A stretch of 64,000 nucleotides of DNA from contig CM071568.1 in NCBI GenBank assembly GCA_036426205.1, positions 38,950,960 to 39,014,959 of the forward strand, given 5' to 3'. Source of the stretch: Ascaphus truei (lineage: Eukaryota > Chordata > Amphibia > Anura > Ascaphidae). Of the stretch, positions 41,696 to 52,681 are shown piece by piece. Positions within the stretch are counted from its first letter, which is position 1; each line of letters begins with the position of its first letter. Both the position numbers and the translations under genes were made by a program. The notes under the pieces were generated by a model. It had not been told where the DNA came from. It made no database searches and saw only the letters and a list, made by a program, of their open reading frames with translations.

Positions 41696-44670
41696 TGAAG
41701 ATTACCGCAAACGGAGGCACATTCAACCCTCAGACACTGGCTCTACTGGACTTGCTGCTTATGGTGGACAAAGATTCCCAAGTGAGTTTATTCCAGGCTG
41801 TCTACATTTATTTTGTCTGTCAGCAAAGGGTGTTTCATCTACCGGTCACCGGCAGGTGCTATTGATATTATCCTTACTGCCTTGCCTTGTGGGATTTATG
41901 TCAACCGGGCTGCACCCTTTGGGACATTTTTAGCACATTAGCTTTAGAGGGTTGTCTTTCTTATATGCCTATATACTTCTCCCTACTACGGATTGTCTTG
42001 AGAGCACCACACATTTTTTCCTTGGGTCATACAGTGGACAGGAATTGTTCTCACCCCCAAATAAATTGTTACTTTAATAATTTGAATATTTGAAATCCCA
42101 GTTATAAAATTAGCTTTAAAAAAAGATTTAATGGAAATTAATGTCGCCCAATTTCTCCACGACAATCTGCAATACTGCATCTTCACATCAGCATGTGACC
42201 TTGAAGCTATTGTGTGTAGCAATGTAATAGTACGGGAGTGTTTTGGGTACTCAGTCTTAACCAACAACATTTATCTTGAGTTTAACATTTGATACTGATT
42301 CTTACATTTGTGTGTTTTCTCATTTTCATTTATACATATAAATTACAGGTTGTTTTGAGCAGTTTCGCTTTGTGGGTGGAGGGATTACAATTTAACAGGG
42401 TTATGCTTTTGTCATTGATAATTTCATAAACATTTTGATGTTTGGTGCTTTGTGGTTAACCTCCATATCTCGACATGGTTTCCCTGTAAAAACATGCTGG
42501 TTTATAAGCAGACCATTAGTCTGCAGTTATCCATAGAGACTCCACACAAGGTCCATCTTTTGTACAGAGTTCTGTGCTGATGTGATATGATGTGCGATAT
42601 TGTGACACTGCAAGATTTACCAACGGATATGTAAAATGTCTGATAGTTTTGTGTCACTATGGCCAATGGAATAGGTTATACCTGAAGGCGAGATGACATC
42701 CAAGCAATGTGTGCTGCATTCAATGTTGTAATTAGTGTACCTGAGCATGCTTATTTCTTAATTAAACATAAAAGACCATTTTAGTTGCATATTTTGGACA
42801 TACAATGTAAATAAATGGTGCTAAGCCATGGCATGGTGAACAAAAAAAAACAAAGCGGTAGAACTTACAATAAGCTTGTGTTCTTGGCAGAGTCAAAAGG
42901 ATGACAAGTAGGTCTCTGACACCACAAAGGTAGTTAAAATGTCTTTAGCCAACAATCTATTAGAAAGGGAAGAGTACATAATGATGATGAATTTGAGGAT
43001 TTAATGGTGTAATAATGTGTATTGGTGCTACATTGTGTCTTTTACATGTGTAGTGATATTTAAGCAGTACCAGTAAATAGATTTTTTTTTTTTAAATGAT
43101 AATATGCATTGGGTGATTTTTTTCCCCAAAAAAATATGAATACCGGTCATATAAGTATATCTAAAAAGAAACAAACATGTTTTCTTCTCACATACTGCCT
43201 AATAAGTACAAATGAGGGACCGTAAACTGGAATAATGATTTGAAGCTTGGAGTTCTGTGTCAGACTATCAAGCTTACTTAAACCTTTGTTGACTGCCAGT
43301 AATAAGGTGGCATGAGAATAAAGATTGTCCTTATTGTAGGATAAATCCTAGTTAATCCTGATTAGTGCAACCGATTTCATGATTCCAAGAAAAGGTAAAC
43401 AGGAGAGAACACTGCATTATACTGAAAACAAACCTACTTAAACGGTACATCACATAATTGAAAGGCTAACCAATGAGATTATTACTTTAATAAGAATGTA
43501 ACAAAATATTGGTCTCTGACATAAACATAAGCCCATTAAACACATGTAGGATAAAAAATGTCTTATGGTATTTATTTCTCATTTTACCTGTATGCACACT
43601 TCTCCTGTTTCCTGCTTCAAAGTTCCAGTGGCACAATACCTGGCAAGCTTTCCTGGGTGTGAAAGGGTTACATGTACATCTACCTATTGTCTATTAAATT
43701 GTACAGCAGTGCCTTAACCACTTCAGTGCTAGGTGGTCTTGCAACACATTTCTGATTGGACTGTTTGGCATGACAGGGCAATGTGCCAAACCCTCCTCAC
43801 AACTTAAGATTGTAACATTAATTCTGATATACTGACTTAATGGCAAATAGTTGTATGTAGCCAATATACAACGATTGTATGCGGAGCTGAAAGGAACAGA
43901 CTTGATAAACTGCCTTGGATGCATTACCCCTTTTTACATAGAGCTACACCTAGATTTGATTGTCTCCATGTCAAGTTACAGAAGTACCACCATGTCAAAG
44001 TATAATATTGCGTCTCTCACTATTGTGAGCAGTGGCAATATTATATGTAAAACGTATTTGCTGGGCTCCCATGTATCTCATTCTGTATTAATTTCTCCTA
44101 CCTGCCTCTCACAACAACCCATAACCCCCATTGCTTCACTTCTGTTATCTCCACTCTATTCCTCCTCCCAGTCTGCTGGCACTCTATTGCTAAGACAGGA
44201 GAAGGTCATATTCAGTAATAAGCCCTAAAGGTCGCAGCGGCTGTCTAAGCACAGGCTCACATATGGAATACCTGGGAAACCTGGTATGTTTTCTAGCGCT
44301 TGGCGATGGCATCAATATTTCACATATTTAGATATCAATAAATATATGTACGTACGTTATTACCACTTTACTTTGCAAATCCTCTCTCACGCTCTTACCG
44401 CTATTCCATAAAGAGAGATACACCTGGCTCACACTTTGCTAGAATGAATAGTGCATTCAATCCTCTGTTTCCTTCTCTTCAGCATCTCTACCTTTGCCCA
44501 TGATTTTTTACATTCCCCATATTCTGCTCACTTTTCCTTAACAACACTTTTACTATCTCCTTTATCTCGTATCCTTTCTCTTTCTTGTCTGAGGAGGTTG
44601 CTTGGTATGTTCTCATCCTCTCTCCATGTAACATACAGTAGATGGCCTCTCTAGTCGGGCCAGACATGTT
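41696..44670. other. Intergenic DNA, nothing firmly recognised
   Basis: The first 350 bp (to about 42050) may belong to the same element as the palindrome, as it is slightly richer in GC, but I could not place its end. The rest is AT-rich unique sequence. Confidence 0.4.
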
Positions 44671-44677
44671 GCTGGTG

Positions 44678-44965
44678 GTCTAGGACATTTGGTTGTGACC
44701 GAGTCGTCACCAGCGTTTAGCCGCCACTCACCTTGCCATGGGGACATTTCTCCGCCAAGGTAAACCCCTAATCTTAACCTACAAACCCCTTAACCAAGAA
44801 ACCTTACCCCTTTCCTCTTGCCCTATAAACCTTACCCCTGTCCTCTTGCCCTAAAAACCTTACCCCGTCCCTTTACCCTAAAAATCTTATCCCGGTCTCC
44901 TTACCCTAAAAACCTAACCCGCTAACCTTAAAACCCTTAAAGTTAATCCCTAATACTAATAAATG
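44678..44965. mobile_element. MITE copy A with telomere-like tract, right end missing
   Basis: It starts GGTCTAGGACATTTGGTTG, then GCGTTTAGCCGCCACTCACC, then about 190 bp of degenerate CCCTAAAAACCTTACCCC repeats. Copy B at 46607 has the same order. No right inverted end is visible here, so this copy is truncated. Confidence 0.65.
44760..44960. repeat. Degenerate telomere-like CCCTAA tract
   Basis: Repeats of the form CTTGCCCTAAAAACCTTACCCC recur with a period of about 28-30 bases, together with shorter CCCTAA and AACCTTA units. Confidence 0.75.
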
Positions 44966-45361
44966 TGTAACCCCTCCTGCCCCCACAATGGGGTTACCAG
45001 GTTACTGTGATGAGTTAATAGAGGGATAGTTTGTGCTGGGCCCCATTCTGTGTTGCAATGGGGATGCTGTCAGACGGGATCTATAAGATAGGGGGAAGGG
45101 TCTAGAAGTCAGATTTCCAGAGGGCAAGTGGTGAGTATCCTCGGGGAGAGTAGGTAGGGATGATCATAATGTAATAGTACAGACCAAGCCCCCTGTCTTA
45201 TTATATGTCGATAGGGACAGTTCCCCTTTAAATTAGGATCCCAGAAGGCGGCCAATGGAGTCCTGAATATCCAAGAGATAGGAAAACAGCATGTCACAGC
45301 GGGCCTCAGGAAAGGGCTCCCGGTGTCGGCGGATCAGCTCTAACCGCAGATCTGAATTCAT

Positions 45362-45606
45362 ATTCAGGGAGGAGTGGCTCAGTGAGTAAAGACACTGACT
45401 GGCACTGAGTTTGCAGCAGGGGAACCTGGTTCAATTCCCGGTGTCGGCTCCTTGTTACCTTGGGCAAGTCACTTTATCTCCCTGTGCCTCAGGCACCAAA
45501 AACATAGATTGTAAGCGCCACAGGTCAGGGTCCTGTGCCTGCAAAATGTCTCTGTAAAGTGCTATAGCAGCGCTATACAAGAACAAACTATTATTATTAT
45601 GATTTT
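45362..45606 (+). mobile_element. tRNA-derived CORE/MIR-like SINE
   Basis: It has a polymerase III A box (TGGCTCAGTGAG) and B box (GGTTCAATTCC) in tRNA spacing, then the CORE-like CCTTGGGCAAGTCACTTTATC and CTGTGCCTCAG. An L2-like 3' tail (GATTGTAAGCGCC...GCGCTATA) follows, ending in a TTA repeat. The tail resembles the 3' end of the LINE at 23515, which suggests that an L2-type LINE mobilised it. Confidence 0.85.
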
Positions 45607-46595
45607 TATATATTCCTCATCAGTCTGCATGGAAGTGTCAGTTCCCAAACATTGGCATGGCATTGAGTCACTTGAGAAGGGTCAGTTAGAGCTCCCGAAT
45701 GGGCCTAGTGTAACCAGAGTAATACCGATGATGATGCCGCCAAAGTAACAAAGGTGACTGCAGCGAGATGCCGGCGGCAAGATGTCCCCTTCCATGTTGT
45801 TGGCCCCTCTGGGAGTTAGGGGGTTGATAATACACAGCACCAGAGATGGTGAATATTGGATCTTCACAGCCTGTGTACAAGACAAACAAAAATTACTGAA
45901 AAACTCGCAATTTGTTTAAAAATTCTCTTACATTTTAAAAACTAAAAATACAGATATAAGAAACAAACCCAGCAAAATGTCGCAATTAGTAACGCTGAAC
46001 CACTTTGCAGTGATTTGTGAAGTCATGTTTTAAGAAACAGTTTAAAACATAAATTAGCCCAATAACTCTTCACAAAATGATAAACATGCCACCGGAGAGG
46101 AGTTATTTCCTGCATATTATAATAGACTTTATTAAATAAACTAATCTTACTGATAAAAACCTGTATGTACAGTTTAGAATTTTGGGAGAAGGACACAACC
46201 CCTCCCCCTTTCTTGTACTCCCCTGACTGTAACCTTCTACTATGCATACCTGCTATTCTGGGAGGCACCAAAATTCCCCAATTTAAAAAAAATAAAAATA
46301 AAACTATTTCACTTTTTATAAGTGGCAAAACAGTAGCCCTGCGACTTAAAACAATTATTTGACAAGTTTGATCGAATTTCGAAAGTGAAAGTAATGCCCT
46401 TTGACTTTTCAGCGTTAATTGAATTTGCCGCAAACTTTTGTATCAAAGAGACCTTCACTGGCTTGGAATAGGTGATATTCGCCAAGTTTTACTAAGCGTG
46501 CAAAATGTTATGGTTTGTTCACTTTGACTAAGTCATATTTCTTAATACCTGATCTTCTATACAGTACGTGTGTAAATCTCTGTGGATGCTCTAAC

Positions 46596-46977
46596 TAGAT
46601 AACTTGGTCTAGGACAAATTTCTGCAGGCGTTTAACCGCCACTTATCTCGCCGCCAGCTGCTTCGCCGCCACGTTAAATCCCTAACCTTACGCCTTACCC
46701 TAAAACTCCGTAATCTTAAATCCTAATACTAACGCTACCCCTACCCTAAAATCCCTTACTCTAACCTCTTATCCTAAAGCCCTTACCCATAATCCCCTTC
46801 TCTAGAAACCTAACCCCCCTACCCCAACCGCTAGATGAACCCTTAAATTAACTTACCTTGGTAGAGCGTCCAGCGGCGGAGCCGTTGCAGCGGACGGTCA
46901 CTCTGCAGCCTAACGCTGGTGGGGACTTGATCGCGGCGAGACAGCCCGACCAAATGTCCCACTCCGTAGATAACTTG
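46596..46977. mobile_element. MITE copy B with telomere-like tract and target duplication
   Basis: The unit (46607-46966) begins GTCTAGGACAAATT and ends near CCAAATGTCCCACTCC, an imperfect inverted pair. TAGATAACTTG is present on both sides (46596-46606 and 46967-46977). Inside are GCGTTTAACCGCCAC, a degenerate CCCTAA tract (about 46675-46850) and a GC-rich CAGCGGCGGAGCCG block. Confidence 0.8.
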
Positions 46978-47189
46978 CCTACAGATCGACCTTCTCACTT
47001 ATATTATTAATAGCTGTTGATTAAGAGCAGGGATATACGGGCATGTGATCTATACAAAGATGCATATGCACCATAGTATATTAAAGAGGCAATCCAAGCC
47101 TGCACATTATTTTTTATATAAGATTGAAGCGGAGGGTCTCCTGGGACCCCTGCTTACGGAGATGCTTACCTCCGAATAAGGCCTCGGGC

Positions 47190-47541
47190 ATGGTCAGCGC
47201 TTATGCGCTGACGCTGACCCGTGCTGAGGCGCGCTGCTGCTCGGCACTGAGCCCCTGCAGCCGCAATGAGAGCGGCTTTAGCAGGGGCTCACGCACGCTA
47301 CCGCACGCTTGCGGAAGCGTGTGTCTCACCGAGTCTTGAGATTTTCCTGCTTCCCGGAGCACAGGGCCGGTCACGTGAGCGGTTTGCCCAATGAGGATGA
47401 ACAAGCTCCGTGACGTCACTGGCCCGCCCCCAGACCCGCCCCCCACACGCCCACGGACGGCGCGCTGTGTAAGGCCAGGGAAAGCACCGCTTTCCCTGAG
47501 CCTCAGCGCGCCTCCGCACTGTTAAAGGCACTATGTCCCAA
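47190..47541. repeat. CpG-rich repeat with promoter-type motifs, copy 3
   Basis: It contains the hairpin AGCCCCTGC...GCAGGGGCT (47250-47289), GGTCACGTGAGCGGTT, GCCCAATGAGGATGAAC and CCGTGACGTCACTGGCC in the same order as the copy at 19632. Confidence 0.75.
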
Positions 47542-47542
47542 G

Positions 47543-47799
47543 CCTAAGGCTGCGGCCAGGATGAATGAGAGCACTCTGGCGCTCGAGCTCGGTGCTCATT
47601 TTGCTCCGGCGATTTCTGTCCTGTTAGTTGTGCGGGTTGTCACATGACGCATCAGCGAGCACCAAAATCAAATTTGACTGTCTCGGCAAGCAGCAAGCGC
47701 ACGGGCACGTATGCACGCACCCTGGACAAGCGCATTCAGATTAATCACTCTGATCGCGCTAAGCACGAGCACGCGCTTCACCCTGTCCGCAGCCTTAGG
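47543..47799. mobile_element. Nested MITE, CCTAAGGCTGCGG ends
   Basis: The left end CCTAAGGCTGCGGCCAGG faces the inverted right end CCTGTCCGCAGCCTTAGG. The 257-bp interior has paired GCGCTCGAGCTC and GAGCACGCGCTT blocks. The ends resemble those of the MITE at 2749, so both may belong to one superfamily. Confidence 0.75.
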
Positions 47800-48106
47800 T
47801 GCCGGAAGCCGCTTTCCCCAGCTGCCAATAGCCATGGCCTCTGTTCAAAGCTTCCGCGCCCTGTGGGCCAATAGTAAGCAGTGACGTCATCAGTGCGGCT
47901 TTCTATTGGCCCATGTGACACCGGAGCTTTAAACTTTAAAGGCCTGCTTGCTGAGCCAGAGCGGCTATCGGCACCCACTTCAGAAGTATCTCCAGAAGAA
48001 GGGGGTCCCCTAAGCTGGAATTAATGTGGGGCAGCAACAGAGACCCCTTGCTTCAATCCTATATTTAAAAAAATTAAAACATTTGCAAAACAATTTGCTC
48101 CTTTAA

Positions 48107-49267
48107 TAGCTTTTGTAAATCTGAAAGCTGACATTTTATCTTTAAATGTATTTCACATGTGACTGATCTCAAATGATCATATTAATGAAATAACATTTTC
48201 TCTTTCACATCAATAGATCCCTTAGGGCAGGGATGACCTTCAGGCAGTTTTTCTTTCCTTATTACCCTATTGTTTAAAGACAATTAGCAACTATGTGCTA
48301 AACTGGCTCATCTGAATGACAAAGGCTAAAGGGCGACCAGGCCTACTGTTTATTAGCACATCTAATTTAAAGTAACTTTTTTTGCACTGGAGTATGAACT
48401 GTAGAAACCCCAGGAGGGCAGCATTTGTAAAACAGCATGTAAACATTCAGAAAACCAGATTAGGTAAACAAAAGACTAAAGTCTCGCCACCATTTACAGA
48501 GGTCAATTGTAACGCCACGAACATTTAATTCTCTTCACTTAGAGGGAAAGTGGGAATTTAAACCCCCTTTTCTGAATCAAAATATTTGGGGAACTTGTTA
48601 TGTTGGAATGATATCAAGATTTACTGAAGATCAAGTGAATGCATTGTCACGAAACAACTGCGAAGTTCATTTGCCATCTTTTTTTTAATAAGCTACATCT
48701 CATAGCCTGTCAAACGTAGCTCCTCAAGACTTGACAACAAATAGCATGATTTCAAATACCAAGGAACATCTCATGTCCACTAATTTTCTCACAGCAGGTG
48801 CGACTGAGGACAGTGTGCCGAGGTAATGACACCGAGTTATATAGAAGTTCTCAGATAATCCACAATTCTCATTCATCATTTCATTGGTCTAATTCATCAT
48901 TTCTCCATAACCTTACTCAAATTGACACGTGTGTTGAGTTACACAAAAATATAACAGTACAGTGTCCTGGCTGCTATACTGAGACAAGCCAAGTGCAAGA
49001 AACAGCATGGTGTTAGCCAAAGAGGAGGAAATGTCATTGAAAACCATTGGAGGTGTTTCTTGTGCAAAAGTGGGTGAAATCCATTTGCACGGATTTATGC
49101 CCCAGATTTGCTGCCCAGAGACTTTAATAACCATCAAAGTTTCTGCAACATATTGCGATGTCAATCAATTTGAATTATGGGCAGTAGATCAAAATCAGTT
49201 CTATAATGTTTTATACAGATAAATAACCACCTGGATTACCAAACAGCCTCATTTAGTATTAGTATTA
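48107..49267. other. Intergenic DNA, nothing recognised
   Basis: AT-rich unique sequence without element ends or coding potential. Confidence 0.5.
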
Positions 49268-50206
49268 CATATGTAGCCCCCTGTAAACAGCACAGGCTAT
49301 ACCTATCTCCCTTCTACTGTGGTAAGTCCTGTTAAGATCCGGCACCAGTAATCATCATGGGTTTTCCCCCTTCATAGCCCTATCCTGAGTGGTAGATGCA
49401 GGCCTAGACTCTGCTGCAGGCGTGAGCAAGAGGGGAGGTTCCGCTGACATCACGAAGGGCGGGGCTAGCTCTATATTTAGCAGCCGACTCCTGAGTAGAT
49501 GTTGAGTTCTAGTTATGCTGGGAGTAGGCAAGTCCATTAGTATGCCGTGAGTACAAGAATCCTGCGGATCGGTCCGAGGAGTTGGAGGAGACCGCGGTCT
49601 CCCCTGCACAGAGTGCAGGAGCAGAGAGAGAGGAGAGATCAGCTTCCTATAGTAAAGCTGATAGAATTATAGTCTTGGTGGACCAATGCCCTCACCCTAC
49701 TGCCAGGGGTGATGGGAAGAATTCAAGCCCCACCGCGAGGATAACCTAGGGGGTGGGCCACGGGGTATTGAAGCCCTAGCCCAGACCATCCTGCCGGAGA
49801 GGAGGAATTATATGGGTGGAAGGCGAGTAGCGTAATAACCCATCCTGGCTATTGTTGTTGCGGCTGCTGGAAGCCCCTATCGTTGGGATATTGCTGCTCT
49901 GTCAATAAAAGAGACTATTCGTTATTATCAAAGACTGTGTGTGACTTGGAAAGTACTACCCTGGGACCCAAGGGGTTCTTCTATACCGGTCCTGTCCCTT
50001 TTTCCTGGGAGTATAGAAGATGGAGGCGCTGCACCACTAAGAGATCATGGAGGCTACCACCCCAGAAGCCCGGTCCTGGCTCCCCCACAACATCGCGGGA
50101 AGCTCAGGCCCTCCTGTTCCTCACAGGTACGCACCACACCGCATGTAAGCTGCCCTCATGCACCACCGTAGAGTCTGGGGGAAGGGGGGAAGCAGAGTTA
50201 CACATA
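49268..50206 (+). mobile_element. Probable solo LTR of a retrotransposon
   Basis: The 931-bp unit (49272-50202) begins TGTAGCCCCCTG and ends AGCAGAGTTACA, with cata on both sides (49268-49271, 50203-50206). A polyadenylation-type AATAAA lies at 49904-49909 in the last third. TG...CA ends, a 4-bp duplication and a single poly(A) signal fit a solo LTR. Its end resembles those of the minus-strand elements at 52682 and 62176. Confidence 0.65.
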
Positions 50207-50754
50207 TATCATTCAAATACATTTCTGCTGCAATACGAACTGTCTCAGTTTACTTTAGTAAAAAAAAAAAAAAAATACAGCAGAACATGTATCCGTCCTT
50301 CTTACGGGAAAATAGTCATGTTTTGATTCTTGTTTTTTATTTAAATTATTAATATTTGTAGAACACGAAGTAATCGTTGGCTCTTGTTTGAGAATCTATA
50401 TACTTTTCTGTGTACTAACATCATAAATTACAAAACATCAGTCCAAGAGAGACTGAACTTGCGCACCCAGATTTTTTTGTTATGCTCCATTTACGGCTTG
50501 AATTATTCCTTTTTACATGCAGAAAAAGTAGCGTTGGATGAGTCAGTACTAAGAATACTTGTGACATATATTATAACTGGTGACCAACGTGTTGCTTTTG
50601 TTTTTCGTTTTGTCAAATTAGCAATTAATGAATCTTTTGTTAACCCACTCACTGTAAGAAATGCCAGCAACATATTTAACCGTGACCCTCTCTGCAACTA
50701 CGTAATTAAACGAGGAATGGTTTGCTTCATGCAAGGACTTTCCCCCTGAGCAGT

Positions 50755-50812
50755 GGTTCCCAACTTCAGTCCCCAAGAGCCCCTAACAGGTCAGATGTTA
50801 AGTGTAACCCGG
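50755..50812. repeat. Fragment of the foldback 'ccagtcctcaag' family
   Basis: AGTGGTTCCCAACTTCAGTC and CCAAGAGCCCCTAACAGGTC match the left third of the copies at 26537 and 56229. Confidence 0.6.
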
Positions 50813-51286
50813 TATGGAGAAAGCCATGTACTCAGCCACCCTCACCCGCCCCCCCCCCCCAGCAGGATCACCATCAAACCCACCCCAGTTTCTCCAGTCC
50901 TGGGTAGATTTAGTGTCCTGAGTGTCTGGCAATGTCTGTTGAAGCCTTAGGCTCTGCAAGGTTTCTTGGTGTATTAGTCTCGTATACCTACCACAGCCTG
51001 TTACTGCCAGCACTTGATGCTTATCAGGGTCCTTTGGGGCCTTATGTCCTCGTCCCTTGACTCTGTCATGGTATCACTGTACAAATAGGTCAGTTGGGGC
51101 CTTACTCACTGGAGCGGGTGTATCAATGTCCTCCTCCGCCCCGACGGTCGCCTCTGTGATACCACATCCGGTCGCACCGGAAGGGTGTTGACGTCTGCGG
51201 TGTGGAAAGAAGTACCGGCCCGTACCTCTCCGATGGAGCCCGCTGCTGGTACCTGGGAAGGAAACGCATCCTCACTGCTCCGTTGG

Positions 51287-51970
51287 TCATTGGCATCCGC
51301 GTGGTTCTCCCGGCCTGGAGCAGGCACGTCCGAAGCCGTCTCTCGAGGAACCACCAAGGCCTTGGCACTCCTCTGTTCCAGATGCACCGTTGCCTTCGAT
51401 GACGCCATCATCGCGGGATTCCATTCCCGTTCGCTCTTGGGGTTGTGTGTGTCCACGGCAGTAGCACTTGGGTGACACTCCGGCTGGAGCATCACGATGG
51501 AGCGCCCCCCCTTCACTGTCGTCCGATGTCGCGTTGGATACACACCCTGGGGAAGAGGACCGGGACACCTCGCTATCTCTGGCGGAGGCTTGCAGGCAGC
51601 GGTCCCGCTCCTGCACCACAAGCGGAAGTGACTCAGCCTCCTCCCGGGCGGTCACCTCACTATGTAAGTACTTTTTAGGTTCTGGAAAATGAACACATGG
51701 GTGCCTTGGAGCATCCGCTCCTGAAGCTGCGGTCCAGTTCGCCCGCCTCTGTAGGCACGCCATGTCTTTCCTCTGGGTCGGCAGGGTTGGTGGCAACACC
51801 TTGGACTTTAGGTGGGGAGAACCACACCGCTGGCACCTGGATGTTAGTCTCACCTCTCCGCCCAGGAAATCACAGCAGGGGCAGATGTAGTGCAGGAAAC
51901 TCTTGCCTACCACTTGCACTACCAGGAAGCCTTCTTGTAGTCCTTAGTGGGATACAATACACTCGGCCAT
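51287..51970 (-). pseudogene. Zinc-ribbon-like ORF, copy 1 (early stop)
   Basis: I do not recognise this protein. Aligned with copy 2, the start codon is at 51970-51968 (MAE...), but a TAA at 51946-51944 stops it after eight codons. From 51919 the frame is open for 210 residues. Near its N-terminus is a CPCC motif, then 13 residues, then CQRC: two cysteine pairs that could bind zinc. The rest is rich in S, E, R and D and of low complexity. A short segment with GATGATGGCGTC at about 51397-51408 matches copy 2, so homology continues past the cysteines. It looks like a decaying gag- or accessory-type ORF of the element. Confidence 0.5.
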
Positions 51971-52681
51971 AATAGAGTATTGCGCGGGAATAGTGGCGAA
52001 TAGCTCCTGCTCTGCTGACTCTCCACACGCAACTGAGGGTGCGGTAGCCACGTCCGGCTACACCCCTAGTGGTGACACTCACTTCGGTAGCACAGTGCCT
52101 CCACCCCCAGGAGTTCAGGCACAATGCAGATGGGCACGGCTTCGGCACTCGCGCCGAACCGAACGCGTATCAAGCCCTGCACAATTTTGCAAAGGAAAAA
52201 CTTGCAACTTGCAAACTCCTCGATGCGGTCCTCTCGATGTTGGCGGGAACCGCTTCTTTTCACGCACTGCAGCTCCTCTGGTGGCTGGGGACCACTATTA
52301 GTATTGTTCTAGCTCCTCAAACGGAGGTTCTGGCCTCCTGACTTTCAAGAGCCCCTCCTCGAAGACTACCCACCCATACTGTGAACACCATCCGTTTGGA
52401 CTGTGATGCTATGGTCCCCTTACTGAGGTTTCTGGGTCCCCAGGATCCCAAAACACCCCCTCCAAGCACCCTACACATCAGTCCTTAGGATGGCATGAAC
52501 TAGCACACATAACGAAGCAACATAGGCCGCAGTTCCACTGGTGGGGAAGTTGGTCCATTGCTGGGCAAGAGTCCCATGGACCTGCCCCCCCTTCCTAGTA
52601 CATAACTGGAGCATACCTCTTTTCTCTTACTTGCTTGCTGTAAAAGCCTGTCCTGATTATGATCTCAGCAGTTCCTCCAAA

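Larger units (their letters stand above)
47081..48106. mobile_element. TTAA-flanked composite element (piggyBac/Kolobok-like) with nested repeats
   Basis: TTAA stands at 47081-47084 and 48103-48106. The left end AAGAGGCAATCCAAG and right end TTGCTCCTTT are partly inverted. The arms read GAGGGTCTCCTGGGACCCC on the left and AGAGACCCCTTGCTTC on the right. Two other repeats sit inside, at 47190-47541 and 47543-47799. The family recurs at 23696 and 53697. TTAA duplication is the basis for the superfamily guess. Confidence 0.65.

Noticed and set aside
44760..44960. True chromosome-end telomere or a fusion site
   Set aside because: The CCCTAA units are degenerate, short, and embedded in a repeat element that recurs at 46607.
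45362..45606. tRNA gene with A and B boxes
   Set aside because: The tRNA-like head does not fold into a full cloverleaf as read. It is followed by a CORE domain and a LINE-type tail, so it is a SINE.
50753..50950. Short proline-rich ORFs after the foldback fragment
   Set aside because: They come from a poly-C run and a repeat fragment with no homology.
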